Assembly: GCA_026414745.1 (NCBI GenBank)
Contig: JAOAIK010000040.1
Location: 1-64,000 of the forward strand
Direction of reading: 5' to 3'
Length of the DNA stretch: 64,000 bases
Origin: Roseococcus sp.
GTDB lineage: Bacteria; Pseudomonadota; Alphaproteobacteria; Acetobacterales; Acetobacteraceae
The notes beneath the pieces were generated by a model. That model did not search any database and was not told the origin of the DNA. It was given only the letters and a program-made list of their open reading frames with translations. A program made the position numbers and the translations under genes. How positions within the stretch are numbered: the first letter of the stretch is position 1; each line of letters begins with the position of its first letter. Positions 26,044-34,592 of this stretch are shown in pieces.

Positions 26044-27010
26044 GCACCACGCGCCCGATGGCGCGGCGGGCGCGCAGCTCGGCCATCGCCTCGCGGAAGC
26101 CCTCGAGCGGGAAGCGCGCGTGGATCTCGGGCGTCAGCCTCCCCTGCTCCCACCACTCCAGGAGCCGCGCCCACAGGGCGCGCACGCGCGGCGCGTGGGC
26201 CTCCCGCCCGTCGCCGGGGGACCAGCCGACATAGGCGCCCCAGTTGAAGCCGGCCACGCCGATGTTCTTCAGCAGCAGGATGTTGGCCGCCACCGTGGGG
26301 ATGCCGCCGCCGGCGAAGCCGATGCTCACCAGCGTGCCGCCATCGCCGAGGCAGCGCAGCGCCTCGTCGAAGGCGGGGCCGCCCAGCGTGTCCAGCACGC
26401 AGGCCACGCCGGCGCCGCCGGTGGCCGCGCGCACCGCCTCGCGGAAGGGCTGGGCGGAGTCGAGGATCACCTCCGCCCCGCGCGCCGCCAGGGCGGCGTG
26501 CTTGCCCGCCCCGGCGCGGGCGATCACGCGGCAGCCCATGGCACGCGCCACCTCCACCCCGGCCAGCCCCACGCCGCCGGCGGCGCCCAGCACCAGCACC
26601 CACTCCCCGGGCGCCGGCTTCGCGCGCCAGAGCAGCGCGCCGGCGGCGGTGGGATAGCTGATGGGGAAGGCCACGGCGGCCTCATGCGGCAGATGCGCGG
26701 GGATGGGCACGCAGTGGATGGCGTCCGCCACCGCCTGCTCGGCGAAGCCGCCCCAGTCGAGCACGGCGAAGACGCGGGTGCCGGCCGGCAGCGGCCCTTC
26801 CAGCACCCGGCCCACCACCTCGGTGCCGGGCACGAAGGGCAGGGGCGGCTTGCGCTGATACCTCCCCGCCACCACGAGCTGCGTGGCGAAGGAGACGCCG
26901 GCCGCCTCCACGGCAAGCCGCACCGCGCCGGGGCGCAGCGGCGGCGGCGGGATGTCCTTCACCTCCAGCGCGTCGAAGTCGCGCCAGCTTTCGCAGACCA
27001 GGGCGCGCAT
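26027..27010 (-). CDS. Zinc-independent NADPH:quinone oxidoreductase-like MDR protein
   Basis: A 327-residue medium-chain dehydrogenase/reductase. N-terminal GroES-like domain starting MRALVCESWRDFDAL, with PFVPGTEVVGRVLEG; Rossmann domain with VLGAAGGVGLAGVEVARAMG; then VACVLDTLGGPAFDEALRCL. No Cys-rich zinc motif, as in quinone reductases. Closest in pattern to QorA-type enzymes that reduce quinones or enals with NADPH. Its end overlaps the enoyl-CoA hydratase on the other strand, and it starts 8 bp downstream of the Bug receptor gene, so the two leftward genes are likely one unit. Confidence 0.87.
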   Translation of the reverse strand: MRALVCESWRDFDALEVKDIPPPPLRPGAVRLAVEAAGVSFATQLVVAGRYQRKPPLPFVPGTEVVGRVLEGPLPAGTRVFAVLDWGGFAEQAVADAIHCVPIPAHLPHEAAVAFPISYPTAAGALLWRAKPAPGEWVLVLGAAGGVGLAGVEVARAMGCRVIARAGAGKHAALAARGAEVILDSAQPFREAVRAATGGAGVACVLDTLGGPAFDEALRCLGDGGTLVSIGFAGGGIPTVAANILLLKNIGVAGFNWGAYVGWSPGDGREAHAPRVRALWARLLEWWEQGRLTPEIHARFPLEGFREAMAELRARRAIGRVVLTPGA

Positions 27011-27017
27011 GGGCGCG

Positions 27018-27953
27018 TCACTCCGGCTGGATGTTGGCGTCGCGGATCAGCCGGCCGAAGCGGGCGTGCTCCTCGCGCAGGAAGGCCGCGAAGCCCGAGG
27101 GCTCGCTGAACACCGGAATGGCGCCCATGGCGTCCCAGGCCGCCTGCGCCGCCCCGCTGCGGCCCGCCCGCAGGAGGGCGAGGTGATGCCGCCGCGCGAC
27201 CTCCGGCCCCATCCCGGGCGGGCCCCAGACGCCATACCAGGTGGTGATCTCGTAGCCAGGCACGCCGGCCTCGGCCATGGTGGGCACATCCGGCAGGGCG
27301 GGCAGCCGCCCCGCCGTGGTGACGGCGAGCGCGCGCAGACGCCCCTCGCGCACATGCTGCGCCGAGGAGGCGAGGCTGTCGAACATCATCTGCACATGCC
27401 CCGCGATCAGGTCCGAGAGCGCGGGGCCGGAGCCGCGATAGGGCACATGCACGAGGTCCACCCCCGCGAGCAGCTTGAACAGCTCGCCCGCCAGATGCGG
27501 CGCGCCGCCGATGCTCGAGGAGGCGTAGGAGAGGCGGCCCGGATTGGCCCGCGCCTGGGCCAGAAGCCCGGGCAGATCGCGCGCGGGCAGGGAGGGGTTC
27601 ACCACCAGCACCAGCGGCACCTTCACCACCTCCGTCACCGGGGTGAAGTCGGCGATGGCGTCGAAGGGCATCTGGCGCTGGAGGTGCGGCACGATCACAT
27701 GCGCCGAGGCGTTGACGAGCAGCGTCTGCGTCTCGCCGCGCAGCCGCGCCACATCGCCGGCCCCGATGAGGCCAGAGGCGCCGGGCCGGTTCTCGACCAG
27801 CGCCGGCGGCTGCAGGGCCGCCGCCAGGGTGCGCGCAACAAGATCGGTCGGGCCGCCGGGTGGATAGGGGACGATGAGGCGCAGCGGCCGGTCCTGCGCC
27901 AAGGCAGGGGCGGCGAGCGGCAGCATCACGAGGGCGCGGCGCTTGGCCTGCAT
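27018..27953 (-). CDS. Bug-type (TTT) periplasmic solute-binding receptor
   Basis: A 311-residue secreted protein with signal peptide MQAKRRALVMLPLAAPALAQ. Typical Bug/TctC marks: LIVPYPPGGPTDLVAR at the start of the mature chain, VENRPGASGLIGA, YASSSIGGAPHLAGELF and VPYRGSGPALSDLIAGHV. Bug proteins bind carboxylates or related small organic acids, usually with TctA/TctB membrane subunits that are absent here; orphan receptors of this type are abundant in this group of bacteria. Divergent from the CoA-transferase gene with 56 bp between. Confidence 0.93.
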   Translation of the reverse strand: MQAKRRALVMLPLAAPALAQDRPLRLIVPYPPGGPTDLVARTLAAALQPPALVENRPGASGLIGAGDVARLRGETQTLLVNASAHVIVPHLQRQMPFDAIADFTPVTEVVKVPLVLVVNPSLPARDLPGLLAQARANPGRLSYASSSIGGAPHLAGELFKLLAGVDLVHVPYRGSGPALSDLIAGHVQMMFDSLASSAQHVREGRLRALAVTTAGRLPALPDVPTMAEAGVPGYEITTWYGVWGPPGMGPEVARRHHLALLRAGRSGAAQAAWDAMGAIPVFSEPSGFAAFLREEHARFGRLIRDANIQPE

Positions 27954-28009
27954 GCCGTTCCTCCTTTGCCGGTTTGGCGCAAGGATAGGCGCGAGACGGA
28001 GGAACGGCC

Positions 28010-29125
28010 ATGATGAAACCCTATGAGGGCCTGTTGGTGCTCGATGCGGCGCAGGGCATCGCGGGGCCCTCCTGCGGCATGATGCTCGCGCAGTGCGGGG
28101 CCACGGTGGTGAAGCTCGAACCGCCGCAGGGCGACTGGTCGCGCGGGCTCACCGCGCGGGCGGGCGGGCATTCGGTGATGTCCACCGCCTTCAACCGCGG
28201 CAAGAAGGGCGTGGTGCTGGACCTCGCCACCGAGGAGGGGCGGGCGCGGGCCGGGGCGCTGGCCGCCCGCGCCGATGTGCTCATCGAGGCCTTCCGCCCC
28301 GGGGTCGCGGCGCGCATCGGGCTCGGGCCGGAGCGGACGAAGGCGGATGCCGTCTGCGTCTCGGTCTCCGGCTTCGGCCAGCAGGGGCCCTATGCCGAGC
28401 GCCCCTGCACCGATGGGGTGGCGCAGGCCTTTTCGGGGCTCGTGGCGCTGAACGCGGGGATGGACGGCGTGCCGCACAAGGTGGGCACGCTGGTGGTGGA
28501 CATCTTCGCCGGACTCTCCGCCTTCGCCGCCTGCCAGGCCGCGCTCGCCGAGCAGGCGCGGGACCGCGCGGCCGGCGCCCCGCCCCGGCGGCGGCACCTC
28601 GACATTTCGCTCATGCAGGCCGCCGCAGCGCTGATGGTGCTGCCGCTGGCCGAGGCCGGGCTGCTCGGCCGCCTGCCCGCCGAGATGAACGTGCCGGCCG
28701 GCGCCTGGCCCGCGCAGGACGGCGCCTTCGTGATGATCGCCCTGCTGCGGGAGGAGGAGTTCGTCACCCTCTGCCGCGAACTGGGCCTGCCCGGGCTGCC
28801 GGATGATCCCCGCTTCGCGAGCTTCGCGCAGCGCGCCGCCCACAAGGCCGCGCTGCGGCCCATTCTCGAGGCCGCCTTCCGCACCCGCCCCGCCGCCGAG
28901 TGGGTGGCGCGGCTGCAGGCGGCGCGGCTGCTGTGCGAGCGGGTGAACACGCCGCTCGACTGGCTCGCGGACCCGCATGTGCAGGCGGTGGGGGCGGCGC
29001 CCTTGTTCGCGCAGCCCGGCCTCGGCACGCTGCCCCTGCCGCTGCTTCCCGGGCTCGGCGCCGTCACGGCGCCCGCGCCGGGGCTGGGCGAGCACGACGC
29101 CTTCCTCGCCGAACTCGGGATCTGA
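28010..29125 (+). CDS. Family III CoA-transferase (CaiB/BaiF type)
   Basis: A 371-residue CoA-transferase. GPSCGMMLAQCGATVVKLEPPQGD at the N-terminus, then FNRGKKGVVLDL, SGFGQQGPYAERP and HKVGTLVVDIFAGLSAF, where the Asp is at the place of the catalytic aspartate of formyl-CoA transferase. It moves CoA between carboxylic acids; the acid is unknown. Two in-frame ATGs are adjacent (28010 and 28013). Next to a Bug receptor, an MDR reductase and an enoyl-CoA hydratase it could belong to uptake and activation of an organic acid (inference). Confidence 0.9.
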   Translation: MMKPYEGLLVLDAAQGIAGPSCGMMLAQCGATVVKLEPPQGDWSRGLTARAGGHSVMSTAFNRGKKGVVLDLATEEGRARAGALAARADVLIEAFRPGVAARIGLGPERTKADAVCVSVSGFGQQGPYAERPCTDGVAQAFSGLVALNAGMDGVPHKVGTLVVDIFAGLSAFAACQAALAEQARDRAAGAPPRRRHLDISLMQAAAALMVLPLAEAGLLGRLPAEMNVPAGAWPAQDGAFVMIALLREEEFVTLCRELGLPGLPDDPRFASFAQRAAHKAALRPILEAAFRTRPAAEWVARLQAARLLCERVNTPLDWLADPHVQAVGAAPLFAQPGLGTLPLPLLPGLGAVTAPAPGLGEHDAFLAELGI

Positions 29126-29129
29126 GCCC

Positions 29130-30473
29130 ATGCCGCAGGACGCCCAGGGAAACCCCGCCAGCTTCGCCTCGGACGCCGCCGCGGCGGCCTTCGACGCGAC
29201 GCTGGAGGCCTTCCTGAAATACCGCTTCGACACGCCGCTGCGGCTGAAGGAGGCGCTGAAGCTGGACGCCGAGGCGCCGATGCTGCACGCCATGAAGGCG
29301 GGCTTCGCGCTGCTGGCCTACAATGTCGCGCACATCCCGGCCGCGCGGGCCGCCATCGCCACGGCGCGCGGGCTGCGCCCCAACCCGCGCGAGGCGCGCC
29401 ACCTCGACGCGCTGGAGGCCTGGGCCGAGGGCGCGCAGGAGCGCGCGATCGCCGTGTGGGAGGACATCCTCGCCACCCACCCGCGCGACATGCTCGCCTT
29501 CCGCCTCCACCACTTCTCGGCCTTCTGGATGGGGCGGCCCGAGGCGATGCTGGCCAGCGTGGAGCGCTGCCTGCCGCATTGGGGCGAGGAGATTCCCGGC
29601 TACGGCTCCATGCTCGCCTGCCGGGCCTTCGCCAACGAGGAATGCGGCCACTACGTCGTGGCCGAGAATGCGGGGCGCGAGGCCATCCGCCGCGACCCGG
29701 CCGATCTCTGGGCGGCGCACGCCATCGCCCATGTGCTCGAGATGCAGGGCCGCCGCGCCGAGGGCATCGGCTGGATCACGCGCCTCGCCCCTCATTTCGG
29801 AGCTGGCAACAACCTGCGCCACCACATCTTCTGGCACCAGGCCATGTTCCACCTCGAGCGCGGCGAGCACGAGGAGGTGCTGCGCCTCTATGACGAGGGG
29901 TTCCGCAACCTGGACAGCCCGGTGACCCAGGTGCAGCCCGATCTCTACATCGACTGCCAGAACGCCGCCTCCATGCTGTTCCGCCTGGAGCGGCAGGGCG
30001 TGGATGTGGGCGCGCGCTGGGAGGAGCTCGCCGACAAGGCCGAGGCGCGCATCGGCGACTGCCTCTCCGCCTTCACCCTGCCGCATTGGATGATGGCGCT
30101 GACCGCCACGGGCCGCCTCGCCGCCGCCGAGCGCATGCTGGCGGCGATGCGCGACTATGCGGCGGCGAACCGAGGCGAGAATCCGCGCATCGTCCGCGAG
30201 GCGGCGATTCCCGTCTGCGAGGCCCTGCTGCACCGCGCGCGGGGCGAGCACGCCGCGGCGGTGGCGGCGATGCGCCCCGCGCTCGGCGGCATGCATGAGC
30301 TGGGCGGCAGCCACGCCCAGCAGGATGTGCTGGAGCAGCTCTTCCTCGACGTGGCGCTGAAGGCCGGGCTGCACGCCGATGCGGCGATGCTGCTGGAGCG
30401 GGTGCGCGGGCGCTGGCCCACGCCGCCGGAGCGTCGCGCGGGCTATGCGGCGGCGGCGGGGGCGCTCGGCTGA
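29130..30473 (+). CDS. TTC38-like tetratricopeptide repeat protein
   Basis: A 447-residue all-helical protein starting MPQDAQGNPASFASDAAA, 4 bp after the CoA-transferase stop. It resembles tetratricopeptide repeat protein 38 relatives: FDATLEAFLKYRFDTPLRLKEAL, HPRDMLAFRLHHFSAFWMG, WAAHAIAHVLEMQGRRAEGI and HHIFWHQAMFHLERGEHEE. These proteins are widespread in bacteria and eukaryotes and lack a defined enzymatic role. The coupling to a CoA-transferase suggests a shared pathway but nothing in the sequence fixes it. Confidence 0.85.
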   Translation: MPQDAQGNPASFASDAAAAAFDATLEAFLKYRFDTPLRLKEALKLDAEAPMLHAMKAGFALLAYNVAHIPAARAAIATARGLRPNPREARHLDALEAWAEGAQERAIAVWEDILATHPRDMLAFRLHHFSAFWMGRPEAMLASVERCLPHWGEEIPGYGSMLACRAFANEECGHYVVAENAGREAIRRDPADLWAAHAIAHVLEMQGRRAEGIGWITRLAPHFGAGNNLRHHIFWHQAMFHLERGEHEEVLRLYDEGFRNLDSPVTQVQPDLYIDCQNAASMLFRLERQGVDVGARWEELADKAEARIGDCLSAFTLPHWMMALTATGRLAAAERMLAAMRDYAAANRGENPRIVREAAIPVCEALLHRARGEHAAAVAAMRPALGGMHELGGSHAQQDVLEQLFLDVALKAGLHADAAMLLERVRGRWPTPPERRAGYAAAAGALG

Positions 30474-30534
30474 CAGGCGGCCAGCCTCGGAAAACCATCC
30501 CTCGCCCGGATCAGAATTGCAACAAAAAGCACAA

Positions 30535-30565
30535 TTGATCTTTTTTTTGCGCGATCTCGTATATT
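30535..30565 (+). promoter_or_regulatory. AT-rich candidate promoter before the Flp-like ORFs
   Basis: In an otherwise GC-rich region the stretch 30513-30570 is clearly AT-rich and holds ttgatc (30535-30540) and tatatt (30560-30565), separated by 19 bp, slightly long for a sigma-70 promoter. An 8-T run lies between. The inverted pair aattg/caatt sits just upstream. The rest of the 30474-30630 gap shows only this and the inverted repeat at 30587-30621. Confidence 0.5.
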
Positions 30566-30586
30566 CTCGGAAAGGAAGCCGCCGCG

Positions 30587-30621
30587 CCCGTTCCAGAAGC
30601 GCGGCTGCCTCCAGGAACGGG
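30587..30621 (+). repeat. Inverted repeat overlapping the ribosome-binding site
   Basis: Perfect 8-bp arms cccgttcc (30587-30594) and ggaacggg (30614-30621) with a 19-nt loop. The right arm includes the first bases of gggag (30619-30623), the likely ribosome-binding site of the small ORF that starts at 30630, so a hairpin in the mRNA would block it. Confidence 0.55.
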
Positions 30622-30629
30622 AGAACGCT

Positions 30630-30683
30630 ATGCGATTTGTTGCCGGACCTGCCCAGAGCGTCCTTCAGGGGGCCGCAGGATGA
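30630..30683 (+). CDS. 17-residue leader-like ORF before the Flp-like peptide
   Basis: ATG at 30630 with gggag 6 bp upstream, ending at TGA 30681-30683. The peptide reads MRFVAGPAQSVLQGAAG. Its stop overlaps the start of the next ORF (ATGA). It ends in Gly, and if joined by a -1 shift to the next ORF it would place Gly directly before MSALEY, which is how class III prepilin leaders of Flp pilins look. It could thus be the leader half of a broken or frameshifted prepilin, or a coupled leader peptide. Confidence 0.4.
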   Translation: MRFVAGPAQSVLQGAAG

Positions 30684-30778
30684 GCGCCCTGGAATATGGG
30701 CTGGCCGCCGCCACCCTCTCGGCCATCGTCATGTTTGGGCTGTCGTCGCTGTTGACCGCCCTCGGTCTCATGCTCTGA
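30680..30778 (+). CDS. 32-residue Flp-pilin-like hydrophobic peptide
   Basis: ATG at 30680 preceded by aggggg. The peptide begins MSALEYGLAAATLS and is hydrophobic to its end (TALGLML). It resembles the mature N-terminus of Flp/Fap type IVb pilins, where Glu at position 5 and Tyr at 6 are hallmark residues. Mature Flp pilins are ~45-60 residues, so this is short. No tad/cpa genes are in the window, so it would rely on machinery elsewhere or be a relic. A single membrane helix protein of another kind is possible. Confidence 0.45.
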   Translation: MSALEYGLAAATLSAIVMFGLSSLLTALGLML

Positions 30779-30812
30779 GGCAAAGGGTCGGGCCGGGGCC
30801 GGCCGAGGGCCA

Positions 30813-30834
30813 GGGCCGGCGTCGGCGCCGGCCC
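30813..30834. terminator. Strong GC hairpin between convergent genes
   Basis: Perfect 9-bp stem gggccggcg/cgccggccc with a tcgg loop lies between the Flp-like ORF (rightward) and the xanthine dehydrogenase-type gene (leftward). No T-run on either side. It is well placed to act in both directions. Confidence 0.5.
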
Positions 30835-30863
30835 GGTGACGCGCCGCCGGTGATGGGTCTCCC

Positions 30864-33197
30864 TCAGGCCGCGTGCAGCGCTCTCCAGACCGTCTCCGGC
30901 GTGGCCGGCATGTCCAGCGCCGTCACGCCCGCCTCGCTCAAGGCATCGATGATCGCGTTCACCACGGCGGGCGGCGAGCCCACCGCCCCGGCTTCGCCCG
31001 CGCCCTTCACGCCGAGCGGGTTGGTCTCGCAGGGCACCTCGATCAGGTCCACCTCGATGTCCGGCAGGTCGTCGGCGCGCGGCAGGGCGTAGTCCATGAA
31101 GGAGGCGGAGAGGAGCTGGCCGCTCTCCCTGTCATAGGTTGTCTTCTCCAGCACCGCTTGGCCGATGCCCTGCGCCACGCCGCCATGCACCTGGCCGCGC
31201 ACGATCAGCGGGTTCAGCGCATGGCCGACATCGTCCACCACGACGTAGCGCGGGATGGTGACCACGCCCGTCTCCGGGTCCACCTCCACCTCGGCGACGT
31301 GGCAGCCGTTGGGGAAGGTGTGGGATTCGATCTTGGCGGTCTCCAGCGCATCGAGCAGGAAGGTGTCCTCGCCGGCGGCCACCCGCGCGCGCTGCCGGGC
31401 GGCCAGTTCGAGGATGCCGATGGCCCGGTCGGTTCCCGCCACGGCGAACTGCCCGCCCTTGGGCCCGCGCGGCGTGAACTCGATGTCGGCCACCGCCGCC
31501 TCCAGCGCCTCGGCGGCCGCCTGCTTGCCCTTCTCGATCACGCTCGCGGTGGTGACCAGGATGGCCTGACCCTCGGAATAGAGGCTGCGCGCCCCGCCCG
31601 TGCCGCCGCCCGAGGGCAGCGTGTCGGAATCGCCCTGCTTCACCCGGATCTTCCCGAGCGGGATGCCGAGCTCGTGCGAGGTGAGCATGGCATAGGCCGT
31701 CTCGTGCCCCTGGCCGGTGCTCTGGGTGCCCACGAACACGTCCACCATGCCGTCCTCGGCGAACACCACCTTGGCGTTCTCGGTGGGGCCGCCGCCGGTG
31801 GCCTCGAGGTAGTAGGCGAGGCCGATGCCGCGCTTCTTCCCGCGCTTCGCCGCCTCGGCGCGGCGGGCGGGGAAGCCGGCCCAGTCGATCCTGGCGAGTG
31901 CGGCATCCATCAGGCGCGGGAAGTCGCCGCTGTCGTAGCGCTGGCCGATGGCCGTGACGTAGGGCATCTTCTCCCGCGTCACCATGTTGCGCCGGCGCAG
32001 CTCCACGCGGTCGATGCCCATCTCGCGCGCCGCCTGGTCGATCAGCCGCTCCACGAGATAGTTCGATTCGGGCCGCCCCGCGCCGCGATAGGCGTCCACC
32101 GGCACGGTGTTGGTCAGCACGCCCAGCACATGCGCGTGGATCGCGCCGAAGTCGTAGACGCTCGCCAGCACCTTGGTGCCCGCACCGGTCGGGATGAAGG
32201 GCGCGAAGGTGGAGAGATAGGCCCCCATGTTGGCGTGGTTGCGCGTGCGCAGCGCGAGGAAGCGCCCGTCCTTGTCGAGGGCGAGTTCGCCCAGCGTGAT
32301 GTTGTCGCGCCCATGCGTGTCGGAGAGGAAGGCCTCGCTGCGTTCGGCGCGCCACTTCACCGGCCGGCCGATGAGCCTGGCCGCGATCACGCACAGCGCG
32401 TACTCGGCGTAGAGGTAGAGCTTCATGCCGAAGCCGCCGCCGACATCCGGTGTGACCACGCGCACCTTCTCGGGCTCCACCTTGAGCACCGAGGCGGCGA
32501 GCAGGTTCTTCACCAGCCAGGAGCCCTGGGTGCCGGCGTAGAGGGTGTAGCGCCCGCTCGCCGGGTCGTATTCGGCGGCGCAGGCGCGCCCCTCCATGGA
32601 GGCGACGACGACGCGGTTGTTGACGACGGTCAGGCGCGTCACATGCGCGGCCTCGGCAAAGAGCGCCTCTGTCTTCGCCTTGTCGCCCGCCTCCCAGTCG
32701 AAGCAGATGTTGCGCGGCGCCCCCTCCCAGATCTGCGGCTGGCCGGGCTCGTGGGCGATGGCGAGGTCGGTGACGGAGGGAAGGACCTCGTAGTCCACCG
32801 CCACCGCCTCGGCGGCGTCGCGCGCCTGCTCGAGGCTGTCGGCCACGATGAAGGCCACCGGGTCGCCCACATGGCGCACGCGGTCGGTGGCGAGCGGCAG
32901 GCGCGGCGTCTCGGCCCGCGGCGTGCCGTCGCGGTTCTTGAGCGGGATGGTGCAGGGCAGCTCGCCGATGCCCATGGCCTGCAGATCGGCCCCGGTGATC
33001 ACGGCGCGCACGCCGGGCATGGCCCTGGCCGCTGCCGTGTCGATGCGCCTGATGGCCGCATGGGCGTGCGGGCTGCGCAGCACCAGACCGAACGCCGCGC
33101 CGGGCAGGGCGATGTCGTCGGTGTAGCGCCCGCCGCCCAGCAGCAGGCGCGGATCCTCGACGCGGCGCACGGATTGGCTGAGGCCGAACTTCGGCAT
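30864..33197 (-). CDS. Xanthine dehydrogenase-family molybdenum-binding subunit (CoxL form II-like)
   Basis: A 777-residue large subunit of the xanthine oxidase family, binding molybdopterin cytosine dinucleotide. Marks: RVEDPRLLLGGGRYTDDI at the N-terminus, the VGGGFGMKLYLYAEY block, TNTVPVDAYRGAGRPES (AYRGAGR as in form II carbon monoxide dehydrogenase-like proteins, not the AYXCSFR of true CO dehydrogenase), GTQSTGQGHET and the catalytic Glu region GVKGAGEAGAVGSPPAV. Its usual partners, an FAD subunit (CoxM) and a 2Fe-2S subunit (CoxS), are absent from the window. Substrate unknown; a CO-oxidising role is unlikely from the active-site loop. Confidence 0.9.
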   Translation of the reverse strand: MPKFGLSQSVRRVEDPRLLLGGGRYTDDIALPGAAFGLVLRSPHAHAAIRRIDTAAARAMPGVRAVITGADLQAMGIGELPCTIPLKNRDGTPRAETPRLPLATDRVRHVGDPVAFIVADSLEQARDAAEAVAVDYEVLPSVTDLAIAHEPGQPQIWEGAPRNICFDWEAGDKAKTEALFAEAAHVTRLTVVNNRVVVASMEGRACAAEYDPASGRYTLYAGTQGSWLVKNLLAASVLKVEPEKVRVVTPDVGGGFGMKLYLYAEYALCVIAARLIGRPVKWRAERSEAFLSDTHGRDNITLGELALDKDGRFLALRTRNHANMGAYLSTFAPFIPTGAGTKVLASVYDFGAIHAHVLGVLTNTVPVDAYRGAGRPESNYLVERLIDQAAREMGIDRVELRRRNMVTREKMPYVTAIGQRYDSGDFPRLMDAALARIDWAGFPARRAEAAKRGKKRGIGLAYYLEATGGGPTENAKVVFAEDGMVDVFVGTQSTGQGHETAYAMLTSHELGIPLGKIRVKQGDSDTLPSGGGTGGARSLYSEGQAILVTTASVIEKGKQAAAEALEAAVADIEFTPRGPKGGQFAVAGTDRAIGILELAARQRARVAAGEDTFLLDALETAKIESHTFPNGCHVAEVEVDPETGVVTIPRYVVVDDVGHALNPLIVRGQVHGGVAQGIGQAVLEKTTYDRESGQLLSASFMDYALPRADDLPDIEVDLIEVPCETNPLGVKGAGEAGAVGSPPAVVNAIIDALSEAGVTALDMPATPETVWRALHAA

Positions 33198-33262
33198 GGT
33201 CTGCTCCCTCGTCCCTTCTCGGCCCCATCATCTGACGGCGCGGGGCGAAAGGGGAAGGGGGG

Positions 33263-34456
33263 TCAGGCCAGCACGCCGTCTGCGCGCAGGGCAGCGATCT
33301 CGCCCTCCGAGAGGCCGAGTTCGCGCGCGATCTCCTCGTTGTGTGCGCCGGGCGGGGCGAGGTCATGGCGCAGCGGCGGGCGCGCGCCGTCCAGCGCCAG
33401 CGGCAGGGCGGGCAGCTTCACCGGCCGCCCGTCGGGCAGGGTGAGCGGCACGAGCCCGCCGCTCGCGTTCAGGTGCGGATCCTCGAACAGGTCGGCCGGC
33501 CGGCCGATGGGGGCGTAGGGCAGGCCCAGCGCCTCGCATGTCTCGACCAGCGCCGCGGTGGTGAAGCGCCGCAGCGCCGCGGCGATCACGGGGATGGTGC
33601 GCGCGCGCGCGGCCACGCGCTGCTGCTTGGTGGCGAGCGCGGGGTCCTCCTTCAGCGCCGCGAGCCCGAAGGCGTCGCAGAAGGCGGGCCAGGCCGTGTC
33701 GGTGACCACGCCGACGAAGATCTGCCCGCCATCGGCCGTCTCGAACACGTCATAGACGGGCCAGGCGGGCGTGCGGACGGACATGGGCGGCGGCGCCTGC
33801 CCGGTGATCGCCGTCTGCGCCATGTGCTGGGCCATGAGCAGCGCCACCGTCTCGAACAGCGCGGCCTGCACGTGGCGGCCGCGCCCGGTGCGCTCGCGCT
33901 CCGCCACCACCGCGAGGATGGCGATGGCCGCCGACAGCCCGCCCATGATGTCGATGACGCTGCTGCCCGCGCGCAGCGGCCGCCCCTCGGGGCCCGTCAT
34001 GTAGGCGAGGCCGCCCATCATCTGCACCACCTCGTCCAGCGCGGTGCGGTGCTCGTAGGGGCCGGGCAGGAAGCCCTTGCAGGAGCAGTAGATCAGGCGC
34101 GGATGCTCGGCCATCAGCGCGGCTGGCCCGAGGCCGAGCTTCTCCATCGCGCCGGGGCGGAAGTTCTCGATCAGCGCGTCGCTGCGCGCGATCAGGCGGC
34201 GTACCAGCGCGAGCCCCTCGGGCCGCTTCATGTCCACGCAGAGCGAGCGGCGGTTGCGCTGGAAGCTGGCGTAGAAGCCGGTGCCGCTGCCCGTGAGGTG
34301 GCGCGTGGTGTCGCCCTTCGGCGCGGGTTCCACCTTCACCACATCGGCGCCGAGATCGGCCAGCACCATCCCCGCCGTCGGGCCCATCACCATGTGCGTG
34401 AACTCGACGATGCGCAGGTGACGGAGCGGTTGCGGGGGCGAATCGGGCGCGTCCAT
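33263..34456 (-). CDS. Family III CoA-transferase (CaiB/BaiF type)
   Basis: A 397-residue enzyme from the ATG at 34456 (MDAPDSPPQPLRHL), which has gagga about 9 bp upstream; an ATG three codons earlier is possible. Marks: IVEFTHMVMGPTAGMVLADLGADVVKVEP, FQRNRRSLCVDMK, SDALIENFRPGAMEKLGLG and AGSSVIDIMGGLSAAIA with the Asp at the catalytic place. Different in sequence from the CoA-transferase at 28 kb. It follows 65 bp after the molybdenum subunit gene start on the same strand but upstream of it, so both may be one leftward unit. Substrate acid unknown. Confidence 0.9.
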   Translation of the reverse strand: MDAPDSPPQPLRHLRIVEFTHMVMGPTAGMVLADLGADVVKVEPAPKGDTTRHLTGSGTGFYASFQRNRRSLCVDMKRPEGLALVRRLIARSDALIENFRPGAMEKLGLGPAALMAEHPRLIYCSCKGFLPGPYEHRTALDEVVQMMGGLAYMTGPEGRPLRAGSSVIDIMGGLSAAIAILAVVAERERTGRGRHVQAALFETVALLMAQHMAQTAITGQAPPPMSVRTPAWPVYDVFETADGGQIFVGVVTDTAWPAFCDAFGLAALKEDPALATKQQRVAARARTIPVIAAALRRFTTAALVETCEALGLPYAPIGRPADLFEDPHLNASGGLVPLTLPDGRPVKLPALPLALDGARPPLRHDLAPPGAHNEEIARELGLSEGEIAALRADGVLA

Positions 34457-34592
34457 GCGCGACATCCTCTGCGGGGCAGGCTTGCGCGGAGGAGACTGGC
34501 CGGGGGCCGCCGGTCGTGCAAGCTGAGGGCGTTTCCGATTGACCGGCGCGCGCGCCTCGGGCGTGCTGCGCGCCGTGACGAGGTGCCCACCG

